From Acanthaster planci (taxonomy: Eukaryota > Echinodermata > Asteroidea > Valvatida > Acanthasteridae), in assembly GCF_001949145.1 (NCBI RefSeq), contig NW_019091393.1, forward strand, positions 88,907 to 152,906: DNA of 64,000 nucleotides, read 5' to 3'. The notes under the pieces were generated by a model. The model was given only the letters and a program-made list of their open reading frames with translations. It was not told the DNA's origin and made no database searches. The translations under genes were made by a program, and so were the position numbers. This document shows positions 25,361-37,820 of this stretch, in pieces; position 1 is the stretch's first letter; every line of letters starts with the position of its first letter.

Positions 25361-26462
25361 GATTTCACGTATGGCGTAAGATTATCGCTGAGACAAAAAT
25401 CGGTAATCTATGCTCGTATCGGCATTGAAAGCTTGGGCTGCACTGATTAAAGTCGTGGTATTTGTAAGAAAAAAGAATTACTCCAAGCACTTCAAGTCAA
25501 AAGCCAGTAAACAATGAGAAGCTGTGAATCGGGGTGCCGTCAATTTTTACCTGCCCAAGAAATTTTAGAGTAAAAGATATACACGTGATGAATTCATAAC
25601 TTTAATAAAGATATTCTATTTTTACGGTTGGCACTCTTAACATCAAGGGGTTGCTATTGCGTCTGGGGGAAAGAAGTGAAAGTAAGCCAAAAATGTGCAA
25701 ATACTTAACTTCTTTTTTCGTGTCATGTGCGACTGCAGTTTGCCTAGCTGGTCAAAGCTAAAAGAATAGAATTTTGAATGTAGTTCCCTTTGTCCAATAC
25801 ATTACTCTGCCCGTACCACAACTTATCCACAGCAGATACAGCATTGTACGCTCTGTTTTTGCGGTTATCTTAGTTCTTCACATTGGGAAAAGCATTACAT
25901 TACACCTGATCTTATTTAGCATATTACATTTATCCAATCATCAGTACGAAGTTAGTTTAAAAAAGTCTTATGCTAGTTAAACGTCCTTTTGTTGTCCCTT
26001 CCCTTATCGTATTACGTGGCGTTAAAGACTGCAGTTTGTCGTAAATCTATCCTTTACTGCAATTATGCATGACGTCATCAGGCTTTTGGTTTGAATTTTG
26101 TAACACAGTTTAGACAACATCTCTTTAATGGACGCCTGTTTAATAATAATGGGAAATGTTGGTTTTTTCTTGTTAGAATCTGAATGCAAACAAGTGCCGG
26201 AGTCTCTCGAGGTATTTATCTTGTCGAAGTCATGTGTAGTCATTTGGGCACCGTACGAGGAATTCCTGACTGTTTCGAAAACCATGCACAGCCCGGAATA
26301 TGTATACATGAGGATGATCACCATATCTTTCCACTTGTCACTACAGAGCTAGAGATGCTCGGTAAAGTTATCAGGTAATGTATGTTTGTTTTATCTGCAT
26401 GTCAACACAAACGCTGTCAGCATAGATAACCCTAACATTTTGGTAAAAGAGGACTAGGTTTG
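25361..26462. other. AT-rich stretch with a CRE
   Basis: TGACGTCA at 26070-26077 sits within the palindrome ATGACGTCAT and next to ATTATGCAT. Opposed frames at 26022-26378 lack domains. Confidence 0.4.
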
Positions 26463-26984
26463 NNNNNNNNNNNNNNNNNNNNNNNNNNNNNNNNNNNNNN
26501 NNNNNNNNNNNNNNNNNNNNNNNNNNNNNNNNNNNNNNNNNNNNNNNNNNNNNNNNNNNNNNNNNNNNNNNNNNNNNNNNNNNNNNNNNNNNNNNNNNNN
26601 NNNNNNNNNNNNNNNNNNNNNNNNNNNNNNNNNNNNNNNNNNNNNNNNNNNNNNNNNNNNNNNNNNNNNNNNNNNNNNNNNNNNNNNNNNNNNNNNNNNN
26701 NNNNNNNNNNNNNNNNNNNNNNNNNNNNNNNNNNNNNNNNNNNNNNNNNNNNNNNNNNNNNNNNNNNNNNNNNNNNNNNNNNNNNNNNNNNNNNNNNNNN
26801 NNNNNNNNNNNNNNNNNNNNNNNNNNNNNNNNNNNNNNNNNNNNNNNNNNNNNNNNNNNNNNNNNNNNNNNNNNNNNNNNNNNNNNNNNNNNNNNNNNNN
26901 NNNNNNNNNNNNNNNNNNNNNNNNNNNNNNNNNNNNNNNNNNNNNNNNNNNNNNNNNNNNNNNNNNNNNNNNNNNNNNNNNNNN
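26463..26984. other. Assembly gap (522 N)
   Basis: An unbroken run of N. The length is not a round default, which suggests a gap sized from paired reads. Long frames that cross it are artefacts of unread codons. Confidence 1.
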
Positions 26985-28060
26985 AAAAGGACTGAGTCAC
27001 CGAAGATAAAAATGCAAGATTCCCCAGATGACCCTGCACTGTCTCTTGCCACAAACCAAATGGGAATATGCGCCCTTCCTGGAACACAGCTCCATGTTCT
27101 AAGCGGATTATCGTTTTGAAACGAGCCTGTATGGCTAATGCAGGCAATGTCGGGTTACTCACCGGTCGTACTAGACATTGCATTGTGAGAACTGAAACAA
27201 GATTCGCAGGTATATTGATGCTCGAGTCCTTGAAAACCACATTCAGTGGAACAAGGGCTGTGTTGTTTCACCAACACCTCCACTTAGTTTCGAATTACGA
27301 AGTTATGAAACAAAATCTTACTTATGAAAGACGTCCCTTATACACGATATTGAGAAAAAGAAGACAGAAGTGGAAAACGCCCACGGCTACTTGGCGGTGC
27401 CCACAAATGTAATAAATATCAAAAGGTCTCAGTAATCCCAGAAAAGGGAAAGGACATTCATCTTGGGCTAAAGCTTGCCTTCACAGTAATTTCTTTCAGA
27501 AACTGCTTCATCTTTGCCATTAACCACACGCGTTTATTCTCAGAAAAAAATACCATTTACAATACATGTACAACAAAATTTGCTCAGTTTCTGACATTTT
27601 TCAAAGGTAAGATGTCTTAAGTCCCCTTTAGTACTTTGCGTCTTTAAATTTAGTTCATGAATGACACAAATGGATGCTATTATACCATGAAATATTAAAG
27701 CAGATTAAATGCTTAAAGCGAGCATGTTATCCAATTATTGCTATTCACTTGATGTGGACATGCGCATTAATAAATAAGTACTTTTATGTATTCCTGACGA
27801 CGAGCGCCATGAAACTTTCCCACCACTATGGTCAGCTGTATTGATTCATAATTCTTCGAAACATTTTGCTGCAGAAGAGACAGGGGCGAGGGGGGGCATT
27901 TTTACCTAACTCACTTTTTGAAAACTCTAGATGTTGTTCTCTCCACACTGTTAGACCCCTCGCATTGAAGACTATTTCCATGCAACCAGAATTAGACGCA
28001 ACGCGACTCGCCTATTTGGTTGAGCGTGCATTACCTGCCTCTTGGACCAACAGGGCGTAG
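26985..28060. other. Non-coding stretch
   Basis: AT-rich, with a 114-codon plus-strand frame at 27068-27412 that has no recognisable domain. No repeats found. Confidence 0.4.
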
Positions 28061-28720
28061 CACTAGCAGTGTTTCCACTCCTCAAAATTAAATTTCCTTC
28101 GACTGTATTTTTTTCCTGAGATTTTTTTGAAATTTCCTTATAATTTTCTTTAAATTTCCTTATTTCTTAAATAATGCATTTGAATTCACTCAATTTGCTA
28201 TAAAATGAATAGTTCTTACCAGGCCTGAACTAACAAGTCACAACAATACCACTGATACCAGACTAGGTCCACTGGTTACCTATCTTTGGACCTATTTCGG
28301 AGGGGAACCAGTCAAACACTAGGCTCAGACCACTAAGGTCTAAACTATAAACGAATCACGACAATAACACTGATACCAGACTAGGTCTCCTGGTCACCTA
28401 TCTTCGAACCTATTTCGGACGGGAAAGCCGCGGAACGTGGCTTTAGGATGGCAACTTTAGCAGAATAGGCTCCAAGGGCAAGACGCTGCGAATAATACCT
28501 ACGGCACACTTAACTGCTGTTCTGCATTCGTCATTTTTTTAAAAATTGAAACACAACTGAAATCTAGTTTTTCACGATTTCTTTTCTATATTCTTAAAAT
28601 TTCTTAAATTTTCCTTCAGTAGTTGGATTTTTCGTAAAATTTCCTTCAATTTTTCATTGCCTTTAGAATATCCTCAGGACGTGAAAACTTCCTTAAAATA
28701 AGGAAATTTCTGTAGTAGTG
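28061..28720. mobile_element. Candidate terminal-inverted-repeat element, 660 bp
   Basis: The left end CACTAGCAGTG and the inverted right end CACTACTACAG are 8/11 identical. Both flanks inside the ends are dense in TTTCCTTA/TAAGGAAA motifs, including TTCCTTA-AAA-TAAGGAA at 28689-28705, which recall subterminal repeats of hAT- or CACTA-type transposons. The centre holds the 69-bp duplication below. There is no transposase frame, and no target-site duplication is obvious, so the boundaries are tentative. Confidence 0.4.
28239..28425. repeat. 69-bp direct duplication, 118 bp apart
   Basis: 28239-28307 and 28357-28425 align without gaps at about 85% identity; both contain ACTGATACCAGACTAGGTC, CACCTATCTT or TACCTATCTT, and ACCTATTTCGGA. 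The level of divergence implies an old duplication. Its place inside the 28061-28720 element suggests internal minisatellite growth. Confidence 0.85.
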
Positions 28721-29080
28721 ACTTGCTTAAGCGCGCATGTGCCTCGAGCGTAAGAATGCGTGGGAAAACATGGTGTTACTGCAGTAACAGCGTCTCTTCG
28801 GATAAGTCTACAACCATTTGTGCATCCACGATTGGACTAACTCAAACAAGTTCCCTCCTTCTCCTGAAAATGTTGGTTCTGAGTAAGCTCTCGCGCGACT
28901 ACGGAGTAAACATAGCTTTATCAGAAACTAGAATGTCAGTTTGCGGTTTAAAATACCCATTTATACAAAATCATGGATGAGGGACATCTGCTTTAAAGGG
29001 AGCCTGACTTTTGATAATGTCACACCTTCCCGAAAGCATTCCAAAAGGGTTGAACTTAATTTGTTATAAACCCTCTCGTG
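28721..29080. other. Non-coding stretch
   Basis: An 85-codon plus-strand frame (28723-28980) without a recognisable domain. Nothing else noted. Confidence 0.35.
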
Positions 29081-29680
29081 TAATTTCCTTCATTATTTTG
29101 ATTCCGTGATGCTATTACAACTCAATGTTTCCTCATTCGTCGGAGAGAGTGGCCTTTATATCCCACGGTATCCTGTCAATCTCCACTTTGACCTTTAGGG
29201 ATGTCAAAATTGTGTTTCCCTTTTCCGCTAAAAGCCAGCGTTTAAGGTAAGCAACTCCGACGCGGCAAGGGTTAACATTTGATACCGGTCGCTGGCAATC
29301 CTAGCTGCCGACGCTTATCATCCATCGACGCGGACACGTCACAAAAGAGCTGAAAATATCACCACCAATAAACAGACGCCGATATATGAGCACTCCACAC
29401 CGTACCGAGAAGGAGACTGCACCAATTGGGTCACCCGGCTTCCTGGGTGGATAACCTGGTTATTCAGAGTAACGTTTGACGTCAGCCTGACGTCATAGTT
29501 CCCATCCTCGGATCGATGTGGAATTCTTGGCCACAAACATGTAGTTACTGCTGTTTTGGGGGTGTCAATACGTGTGTAACACATGCATGGAGGTCCATCA
29601 GCGAAGTGAAAAACCACCGTTGATATATCGGCGCCGGGTAATGATTGGTCCGGGCATTTAGAAATCAAACATTAACACAG
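29080..29680. promoter_or_regulatory. Island with TALE-, nuclear-receptor- and CRE-type sites
   Basis: TCCTGTCAATCTC near 29171 reads AGATTGACAGG on the other strand, 9/10 to the Pbx-Prep/Meis composite TGATTGACAG. It is followed by TGACCTTTA, a nuclear-receptor half site. ATAACCTGGTTAT at 29451-29463 is a palindrome. TGACGTCAGCCTGACGTCA at 29477-29495 is two perfect CREs. A 109-codon minus-strand frame (29339-29668) has no known domain. Strong candidate regulatory module. Confidence 0.4.
29477..29495. promoter_or_regulatory. Tandem full CRE sites, 11-bp period
   Basis: Two perfect TGACGTCA palindromes separated by GCC, so both present the same face of the helix. TGACGTCA is the CREB/ATF bZIP consensus. 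Chance occurrence of two full sites this close is very unlikely. Binding is inferred. Confidence 0.55.
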
Positions 29681-29719
29681 TTCAAAATGAAAAAGACGCC
29701 AGGCCATTGCCTATATTGA

Positions 29720-30370
29720 TAATACACTAGTTCTTATGAGCTTTCTGACGTAGAGCCGTCAAATTTAACGTGGAAGGGAGGATTTTGGTGCCGATGTTAT
29801 CCCTTACATTGTTACAATGTTGGGGCAGCTGTGATGCTAGCAGGTGGTAGCATTTTTTGAAGACAGACATGGCCGGGTCGTAAGTAAGGGAGAAACGACA
29901 AGACGCCGGCACGCTTGAGGAGAAGAAATGCTCCGAGAGTAGCCTCTCAACGATTGGGTCTGCCTGAGCTAATACGCGCACTAAATCTCACTACGGAGCC
30001 TCTTTGCCGGAAGCGGGCCCACCATCTATCTTCATTTACAGATGGGGCTTAAAACCCGAGGACTATTCTCCCCGGCATATAAATGGGGATAGCGGAAATC
30101 AGACGCGGTGTATGCTGCCCCGGATCAAAGTCTATACTAGAATCGCAGCGCTGAGTGGGCGCGAAAATTTATGCTGTGTTTTAGAGGGACTCGGAGGGCC
30201 ATTACTAAGCGGGCAAGTGCATGTAAAATTTAGACGAGAGCAGTGGGTCCAACGACTCTTCGGGGGATTTCTCAGAAAAGCTCGTCGGGTGCTCAGCGGG
30301 GGTTTAAGCTGGGTGCTTTTGGCGGGAATCGCACGGAAATGAGAAACTACAATTTATCCACAAATCCCAC
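29720..30370. promoter_or_regulatory. GC-richer block
   Basis: Few stop codons on either strand (112-codon frame 30004-30342 plus, 84-codon frame 29727-29981 minus); no domains. Composition like the other islands; no distinctive motif found. Confidence 0.15.
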
Positions 30371-31990
30371 TCGGTGGATTGTCCATCGCATTTGTGTGTG
30401 TGTCTTCGTGTTGGGGGATGGAATAGCTATCAATATTGATTGCTTCATGAATATATAGTTATTCAAGAAAAAACTCTAGATCTGGTTCTCCAGGCAACGG
30501 TTTGATAAGCAACGTTCATGAAATGCCACCTTATGCTCGGTACATCGATTTCGACAACGTTTACCACTGTCTTCTTTATCTTTGCAGCATGTTTTACTGC
30601 GCTGTTGAATACATGAAACATTAAAAGGCCTTGCGGGCATAAGGCTGCGGTGCCTGGATGCCGATAAAAGCTTTCAATATGTATGTGAGCAGCTTAAACT
30701 TGCGGTGGCTCTTATAGATCATTTGCTGCCTTCTAACGGCACGTGCTTTTTTAATACGACCTGAAGCAGAACATTTGATAAAAGTGCTTATGTAATAACC
30801 TCAACTCTTTCTCCCGACGTATACGATAAAATTTTAAACCTACACTTTATCCAAATGTGACATATTCAATAAATATGTCGAGAACGATAGAAATTATTTC
30901 TCAAGGTCTTCTGTGAGACGGATCTAAGATTTAAATAATAGACGTTACATTGTGTGGTATTCTTATTTCAAATGAATTTAACGAGCATTCCAGATTCAAG
31001 TCTGAACTTTTGTTAGAACCTTGCATAAGGTTACTATAAAATCTGAAATAACAGATTCCTAAAGTAATGTGGACATCATGTAATTGTAATTTGGGCTTTT
31101 CTATCCAATACATGCATCAGCATTGGGCCTACGCTGTTTCAAAAGACACGTTACCGTTTCTTGCTACTGAACAGCCAATTTGCTTTCTACCACCCGCTGG
31201 GAAAACACTCAGTTATCCATATTGATGCATGGGGGGTTCGCAACCGCTATTGTTGTGCGGGAAAGTTGGGCTCGCGTCCGCTGCGTCGGCAAAGGGGTAA
31301 AATTATCATTTCAAATGCCGCGACCGGGAAAGAAATCGGGTCAGCGTAGTCATCCAATCTTACTGGCATGAAAGTGACGGCAGGATCCCCCATAGAGAGG
31401 AGAGATTACGGTTTCTGAAATTCCAAGCACAGAGCAGCTATTTGGTGCGTTTTATTACAGCTGAGCAAAGAGGTCGAAACCAAATTTCCCACGGTAATAA
31501 TGCGTGGAAACGGGGTAAAATTGTTCCACCTTTCTGGTTCCTGGGAACAAATCAGATCCCTGCTTTTGGGCTTTTCTTCGTGGGGAAGGTGTGAACCAGG
31601 CGACCGTAGGCAAGTCACTTTTTACACCCCTACATATTTCTCCTCATCCAGAACTATGATTGGGGTTCAGATGAGGGCAGAGGCCGGAGGTAGAGGGAAT
31701 TAGATATCAGATGCCCATTGGTATTCTGGCCCAGTGAACAAGGGTAAGAGTGAGTGAAACATCGACTAGGCCAGCAGTATCATTGGCTATATCCACTTTA
31801 TAAATACTCACGATAAATATCATTCTTTGCTACCGGCAGCTCACTTTATAGAGATATCCATCACTGTTATCATTTTAGGGGGTATCTCATTAACGCAAGA
31901 GTATATAAACCCGAAGGAACGTCGAAATAAGAAATAATGGGAGACTGTCTTACGAAGAGGCCGCAATCCTGAACTGACTTGGTTCATCTG
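30370..31990. other. Mostly AT-rich stretch
   Basis: A short GT run near 30393. TATATAAAC near 31912 is TATA-like but has no convincing initiator. Short frames at 31161-31703 lack domains. No repeat copies found. Confidence 0.35.
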
Positions 31991-32280
31991 ACTTGCAGCC
32001 CACCTCCTTAATATATTCTGTGGGCCATCCGGAGCGTGAAATCGCCATTATATTTCCGTTTGATCGGAATCCCGAATTGAATTTGCTCTGAATTAGGCCA
32101 GGCGATCTGCTGGGCGTTATTATGACAGCCGCAGCGTGTGGCCTACCGTCGTTCTCCTACAACCCGCTTGTTGGTCTCTCTATCTGCCCTCCTTGGCACG
32201 GCCATCTTCATTTTCTCTTTCTTTGTTCGCGCACACCGACAACACGCATGCGCCAGATTTAACAGGAGAGGTTCTCTAAC
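31990..32280. promoter_or_regulatory. Small island with Hox/Meis-type composite
   Basis: TTATTATGACAG at 32117-32128 joins a TTAT Hox-like core to TGACAG, the Meis/TALE core. A similar ATTTATGACAG occurs reversed at 33412-33422. Candidate enhancer; inference only. Confidence 0.25.
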
Positions 32281-33090
32281 GAAATTCCCTGGGTAAGAAT
32301 GCTGTAAAAGCCCGAACCAAGCAACAAGAAATAATATGATGTACTTTTTTTCGGCTAAACTTTTGAGAGTTGTCACTTAAAGCATCACATAAGCCGTGTT
32401 AAACAAAAACTTTACCAGCGTTTTAGTTGTAGGAATAGTTAATTTTTTTCAGTTCAAAGGCCAGCTTTATCAAGCAGGCTGCAAAAGTAGAATCATTGGC
32501 GCGCATTTTTCCGTCGAGTCCTTTGTATGAGGAGTAAGGTCTTGTGCAAACATGGACGCAAAATTGTTAGGAAATGTAGGGTTCTCGGTACTGCACGGTA
32601 AGTTGAAATTTAAATGCCTTCTCAGGGAACGCTCCTGCAGGCTTAGGACGAAGCTTTCCAAATAATTATATATAAAACACGACGTATGTATGAGAACGTT
32701 AAAACTGTGCTTGATTTTGGAAGGCAACTGGATAATTTACTTTTCTTATAAATAACACTCGGTGAATAGGAAATAACGACTTGAACGGGGAATGGATCCC
32801 TCAAACGTTTTGAGAGGTCAGTGAAAAAAACACACCACCCTCCCATGAACAAGTGGTTTCATAAGAATGACTGCATTCATAGGAATGACCACGATGTAAA
32901 AATGAATTCTGCACAATGCGAATAATCAAACAAAACAAAGCACACACAAAAGGAGAAAAAAAATCACGGGTAATGTTCGCGCACTAACATGTACAAGGGA
33001 AGATCCCTGCATAACGACTAACCTAAAGGTCAGAACAATCTGTTTCCTCTGCCTGTTTCCCAAATCTCGTGTCTGTTCTGTCAATCTTCT
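32280..33090. other. Non-coding stretch
   Basis: AT-rich, with minus-strand frames of up to 85 codons and no domains. Nothing else noted. Confidence 0.35.
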
Positions 33091-33560
33091 GCAATTGCCA
33101 GTGTCTACAAAGCTACGGGAGCAAGAGCTTGACAAGGCAGCGAGGGGGACTATTTCTTTGCAAATGTGACTGTGGTCAAACCGAGGACTTTTCCCCCTCT
33201 GCTGTCTCCTCTGCGTCTCCAGTTCTCGTGCGCCAGCTCCAATGGGAGACGGGAGGGAGCGGCGGGAAATCCTATAGTAAAATCGATCCTCGGCGGCTGC
33301 ATTGACTTTGCGTCGCTCAGCGCGCTGGACTTTCCGGTGTCGTGGGGGTCTGATGCGAGCCCGGCCGGTCGATATCCGGGCGTTTATGGCGGCCCCGAGT
33401 GACTCGACAACCTGTCATAAATATGGTGTTTTGTCCCACGTCAGGGCTCAAATTCGCGAGGACCGATGGAACCTCCGTAATCAGATTCACGCGGGAAGGG
33501 ATTGACAGCCAGCAGACGGCGAAGGGAACCCGTCTCAATCTTCCGCCATATCACGCATAA
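33090..33560. promoter_or_regulatory. CpG-rich island with Hox/Meis-type site
   Basis: Very CpG-rich for this window. CTGTCATAAAT at 33412-33422 is, on the minus strand, a Hox-like TTTAT directly joined to the Meis core TGACAG. Also contains GTTTATGGCGGCC near 33382. Overlapping frames in several phases show no domain. Candidate enhancer or CpG promoter. Confidence 0.3.
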
Positions 33561-34300
33561 TCATTATGATGACTGATGAGGGTTGAAATATTGTCTCACG
33601 TTTTAGCGGAAAAGGAAAAGGTACCTATTATAGGAAGCTATATCAGAAATATATTTACAGTGAATGCTGTTCTAGATATACTGGTATTAAAGATGTTCAC
33701 AAAAAAATTCCAAAATATTTAAAATGGGAACTGCAACTTTTCTGCTCAAATCTGCTGATAGGTAATAAATTCAGTTTTAGCTATTTTTAAACGGGGCTGT
33801 GCTAGGCTGGATCGTTTACGTATTTCAAAGTGAGATGGCTTCAGGAAATTAGATTTAGCAATCATTCACAGATGTGTCGTAACCATGTACCGTACCGTTT
33901 ATTAGGGAATGCAGCTTCCTTGATTAAACCATGAAATAATCCAACACAACAAAACTAGCCTGTTGAAGTATTGTTCTGCCGTCCATTTCAAGACTACCCC
34001 CTCCCTGGAAAAAACAAAAGGCATCTACGTTTTACCCGTCATTTTCCTTCTGTCAACATTAAACTTTACTTTAATACATGATTGTCTATTCTTATACATG
34101 TGCTGCTTTCTCGTTGTTAGTTTCCATGGCGGTTGGTTGCTGTCTGGGAAATAAGGGGGTAACAATTGTTGGCGTTGAAAATATCGCCCAAATTTCTTGA
34201 CAGACATCCTTTACAAGCCCACGAGCGTTTCTTCCATATAGTTGCTTTTCTCCACCAATGTAACTTACTTTGCCCCATATGTTTTAGACACGAAGTTCGT
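33560..34300. other. AT-rich non-coding stretch
   Basis: Nothing recognised. Confidence 0.35.
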
Positions 34301-34870
34301 GAAATAATGGACTTCCGGAATAAAGGAAGTTTTACAACGACACGTACACGGCATAGAGCCACGTAGGCCTTCCCAGTATTGTCCCCCGTCTAATTCCAGC
34401 TCGAATAATGAGTGGGGCTCCAGTCTTTCTGAGCGTTTCATCCATTACATCACGAGGTCGTCTTTTCATCAAAACCGTAAAATTGCCCGAACCGCATGAC
34501 AACCACTTTCTCAGCCCTATATGTAATTGCACGCTCTCTCTCCTCCCGATCCGGGGAAGTCATTAAGCATCTTTTGCCTGGAGAAGATGGTGCCTCTTTC
34601 CCCCAATTACTCCCCTGGTAACCTGACGGATAATTGGGGTCTGCCAGCATTTCTGACCGCGTTCTCAGGCAGGTACCCACATTTTTTTCTTTTTCTTTTT
34701 TTTGTATGGGGGTGCTGCAGCAATTTCGACAGGCAAACTTGCCTAATTAGTACCTTTTGATAGCATCCTTAGTGTGGCCTCATTAACGTCTTGAGGAGCT
34801 TAATTGGATGTTCTGTGGGAACAGCATCACACTTGGGCAATCCCCTCCACGGGACAATGAGGGGGTATTA
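34300..34870. promoter_or_regulatory. Island with inverted CCCCAATTA and CTAATTAG
   Basis: CCCCAATTA at 34601-34609 and TAATTGGGG at 34631-34639 are perfect inverted 9-mers 21 bp apart. CTAATTAG, an 8-bp homeodomain palindrome, lies at 34743-34750, followed by a CATTAA and a TTAATTGG near 34800. A T-rich tract separates the two groups. Repeated ATTA cores with symmetric spacing suggest a homeodomain-bound enhancer; no exon is recognised. Confidence 0.35.
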
Positions 34871-36690
34871 TTCGGGAGTGGGATCACATCTCCATGGTTT
34901 GGAAACACACAAGTTTCCCTCAGAAGGACACATGCATTTTGTCATACACGTAAAATAATACAGATGCTTCTCTTTTTGTCCGCGTCAATCAAGAAGCAGT
35001 GGACGAAAGGCCATCCTCTACACAAAGCCTTCCAGGCTTCTATGGTGAGGTAACCACACCTTTGGTCAAAACATCTGCCTTCAAAAACGCGTAGGCAAGC
35101 GAGAATTTATATGAGACACTTCAAAATGTTTTTCTCTCTTTTTTTGATAAATATGAAAATAATATGCTGTTGACTCTTTCAACTCTGATCGTTAGCAGGG
35201 GTTGTCTGGCTTGATGTAAAATTCATCTCATGTAACGTATAACTTTACCCCAGTGTACCATCTCTCCCTACATGAGCTTAGCAAAAAGGCATCATAGCAA
35301 TCATACAAAAGTGTCATTTAATGAAAACCGGAAAATCGCAGTAAAGCAATATCGATTGATGGAGATGTCAGTTTTACTCACAAACTGTGGAGGTGAGTGT
35401 TTCATTACGTGATGATTTCCCAGGTTAAAATGTCGTTTCGCATTATGCGAAACGATGAACTGATTATGTTCGTGATTCTTCACGGGCTGCGCTGATATCC
35501 AGTTAAATAAAAAAAAAAGGTTTTTTTCGGTTTCAATAAATGTTGATGCTGTCTACACCAATTGTAAAAAAAATTCAAGGTTTTAATAAAGACTTCCAAG
35601 CAATTTTTTCAAACGACTTTCTTATGATAGCGGAGCATTTTAATATCGCTGGTTTTCATCTAATAACTGATTCGTTGCACTTGCGGCCGCGCGTAGCCAG
35701 TGTACCAAATTTATACATGAAATGATTCCTACAAAAGAGACGTTGCGGAAATTGCTGCTTTGTTTCGAAGCTTGAACTCTCTGTTTTACGTGCGATGCAG
35801 GAAAACAGCGAGAAAAAATCTCTTCGTGTGCTTGAGCGAACTATAGTCAGAGCTGCTTCAGTAGCTGAGCGGGTAAATGAACATAAGTAAAGATTTTTTT
35901 TCATAGTCTCTGGTTTTGTTTAATTAACATTCATGACTAGCATTAGGAACATTATTTTAAATATAGTTTTAACATTTATATAATTTATTTATTTTCCTAT
36001 ACATATCAGCAAACTGAAAAGTCACATTATCTTTTTTTTTACTTCTTCGGTCATTCAGATTTTACTTAAGTTTGCGGTTTTATTTGTTCTGACGTTATGA
36101 GCGCCAATGAAGTTAGCATAGGCCTATCGTGTTTTTACCTTCCGCGAGCCTCTCATCACGCGGTTTAATAAGGACGTAGCTTCCATAGTCTTGCAATGTA
36201 GTATGGTCTTAAATGTCATGCAATTTGTGTCATGTTTCATACCGACTTCACGTAAGGAAAAAAATCGGGGCCAGAGAGAATATAGGAAGTAACACAAAAC
36301 GTCTGATGAAAAATCGTTTGGCATGGTCAGGCTGAAAAAATGACCAGAGGCAATGTGAGACGCGATCTTCGTCGACGGCAATAACTATACATGACTGAAA
36401 GAATTTTTAAAAAGGACACTATCTACATTATGCACACTTACTATTTTTGTCTTGTATACGATATATTTTATTTCTTTAACGGACGTCCAGTAGAAAGGTT
36501 CATTTAACTTTGTTTTTTTCAAAATTACTGCTCATAATAAGTCTTGGAATGCATATGGCGTAGACTGAACAAGGATAAGGAGTGTTTTATATGTTCCCAC
36601 CATTAACATATAAATACACTTTTCAGGTTGTGATGCAATCTGAAAGAAAAAGAAGATATATTTTATTTTTGTAATTACGCTGTTTCTTGT
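34870..36690. other. AT-rich stretch with a 21-bp palindrome
   Basis: CGTTTCGCAT and ATGCGAAACG flank a single T at 35434-35454, a perfect palindrome. Several T and A runs. No gene or repeat copy seen. Confidence 0.4.
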
Positions 36691-37010
36691 CCCATGGAAT
36701 TTAGATCTGACTTCCATGCAACAACAAATTCTCTTCCAGTGAAGCGTCCCATTGCACCGCAAGTCCCCGTCACAGCCCTGCATCATCGCCGACGAAGAAG
36801 TCAACTGCATGCCTCGCCGGAAAAGCGCGCCAAATCTACATGGAAATTGACAAATCATTTCACGCGCCCGGCGCTCCGGCTGAATTGAACATTTGTTGCA
36901 TTAGGCACGCTTAGTCGCACACGCACTGGCCGTGTCGCAAGGCTTATAGGCGGGAAAAAAACGTGAGCCGCAAGCGGAATGCATGTCTCCGCTGGTTATG
37001 GCGCGAAAAA
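36690..37010. promoter_or_regulatory. Small island with E2F-type site
   Basis: GCGCGCCAAA at 36825-36834 is, on the minus strand, TTTGGCGCGC, a perfect E2F consensus (TTTSGCGC). Surrounding sequence is CpG-rich (GCGCCCGGCGC near 36864). No linked gene is visible. Confidence 0.3.
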
Positions 37011-37820
37011 AAAATCGTGTTTATGTTTTTATTGAGGCTTTGTGTAGCTTAAATCAATTACTTAAAGCTTCGTTGCGCAGCTACAACATAAGCCTGGAAT
37101 AAGTTTGACAGGAAGGCTTTTTACAAGATGACAGAATACCTCGTAGATAATATCTGTATCAAAATCTGAATAGATAAATATTTCTGCATAATTACTCATG
37201 TACCTGTATATGCATATATACCACATTAATATCTACAGTTACAAGAACATAATTATTTAACATTTTTTTAACACAGAGATTCTGATAATTGGTGTAGAGT
37301 GATGTAAATGTGGACGCTGACAGGTATTTGTGCGTGCATGTATCATTTATACACGACATGGTTTATTTTATAAGTATAACAAAAACGTAGATGCTAATGT
37401 ATTAAATTTACCTCCACTCTCTACATGTAATTGCCTTTATTTTCACATGTCGGCTTTATTTTCCGGTGCATTCATACGTGAATTTCAAGAAAACATGTCA
37501 AAGACATGGTTTCAGCTAACGAGTAACGCGCAGTCGTGTATGTTCCTGGATATACAAATGTACAAGTCAGAAGCGCATTCATGCAGTTTTAAAGAAAAAC
37601 ATGGCAAAGATACCGGGTGTTGCATGCTACTGCGATCAGACTTCGAACGAGGGAACAAACACAAATGGGCGAATCAAGAATCGGTAAAAATAAAGACAAG
37701 AACAACAGAGGACCTATATACAAAACACGAAACGATATTTCATTTGTATAGCATTTCAATGGTTACTACTTATAGCTTCTGAAATGGGATCACTGGATGG
37801 AAATTTTTTGGTTTCATTTT
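37010..37820. other. AT-rich stretch with one 150-codon frame
   Basis: A 150-codon plus-strand frame runs 37330-37782. It is unusual in lying in AT-rich sequence, but it is rich in Lys, Ser and Tyr, shows no domain I recognise and no supported splice context. Probably chance. Confidence 0.25.

Noticed and set aside
26371-27240. Frames of 206-289 codons across 26371-27240
   Set aside because: They run through the N gap; unread codons merely lack stops.
31912-31950. Promoter at TATATAAAC
   Set aside because: No initiator at the proper distance and no supporting sites; AT-rich context makes a chance TATA likely.
37330-37782. 150-codon frame as a secreted or novel protein
   Set aside because: No signal peptide, domain or splice context that I can support; composition is that of AT-rich DNA.
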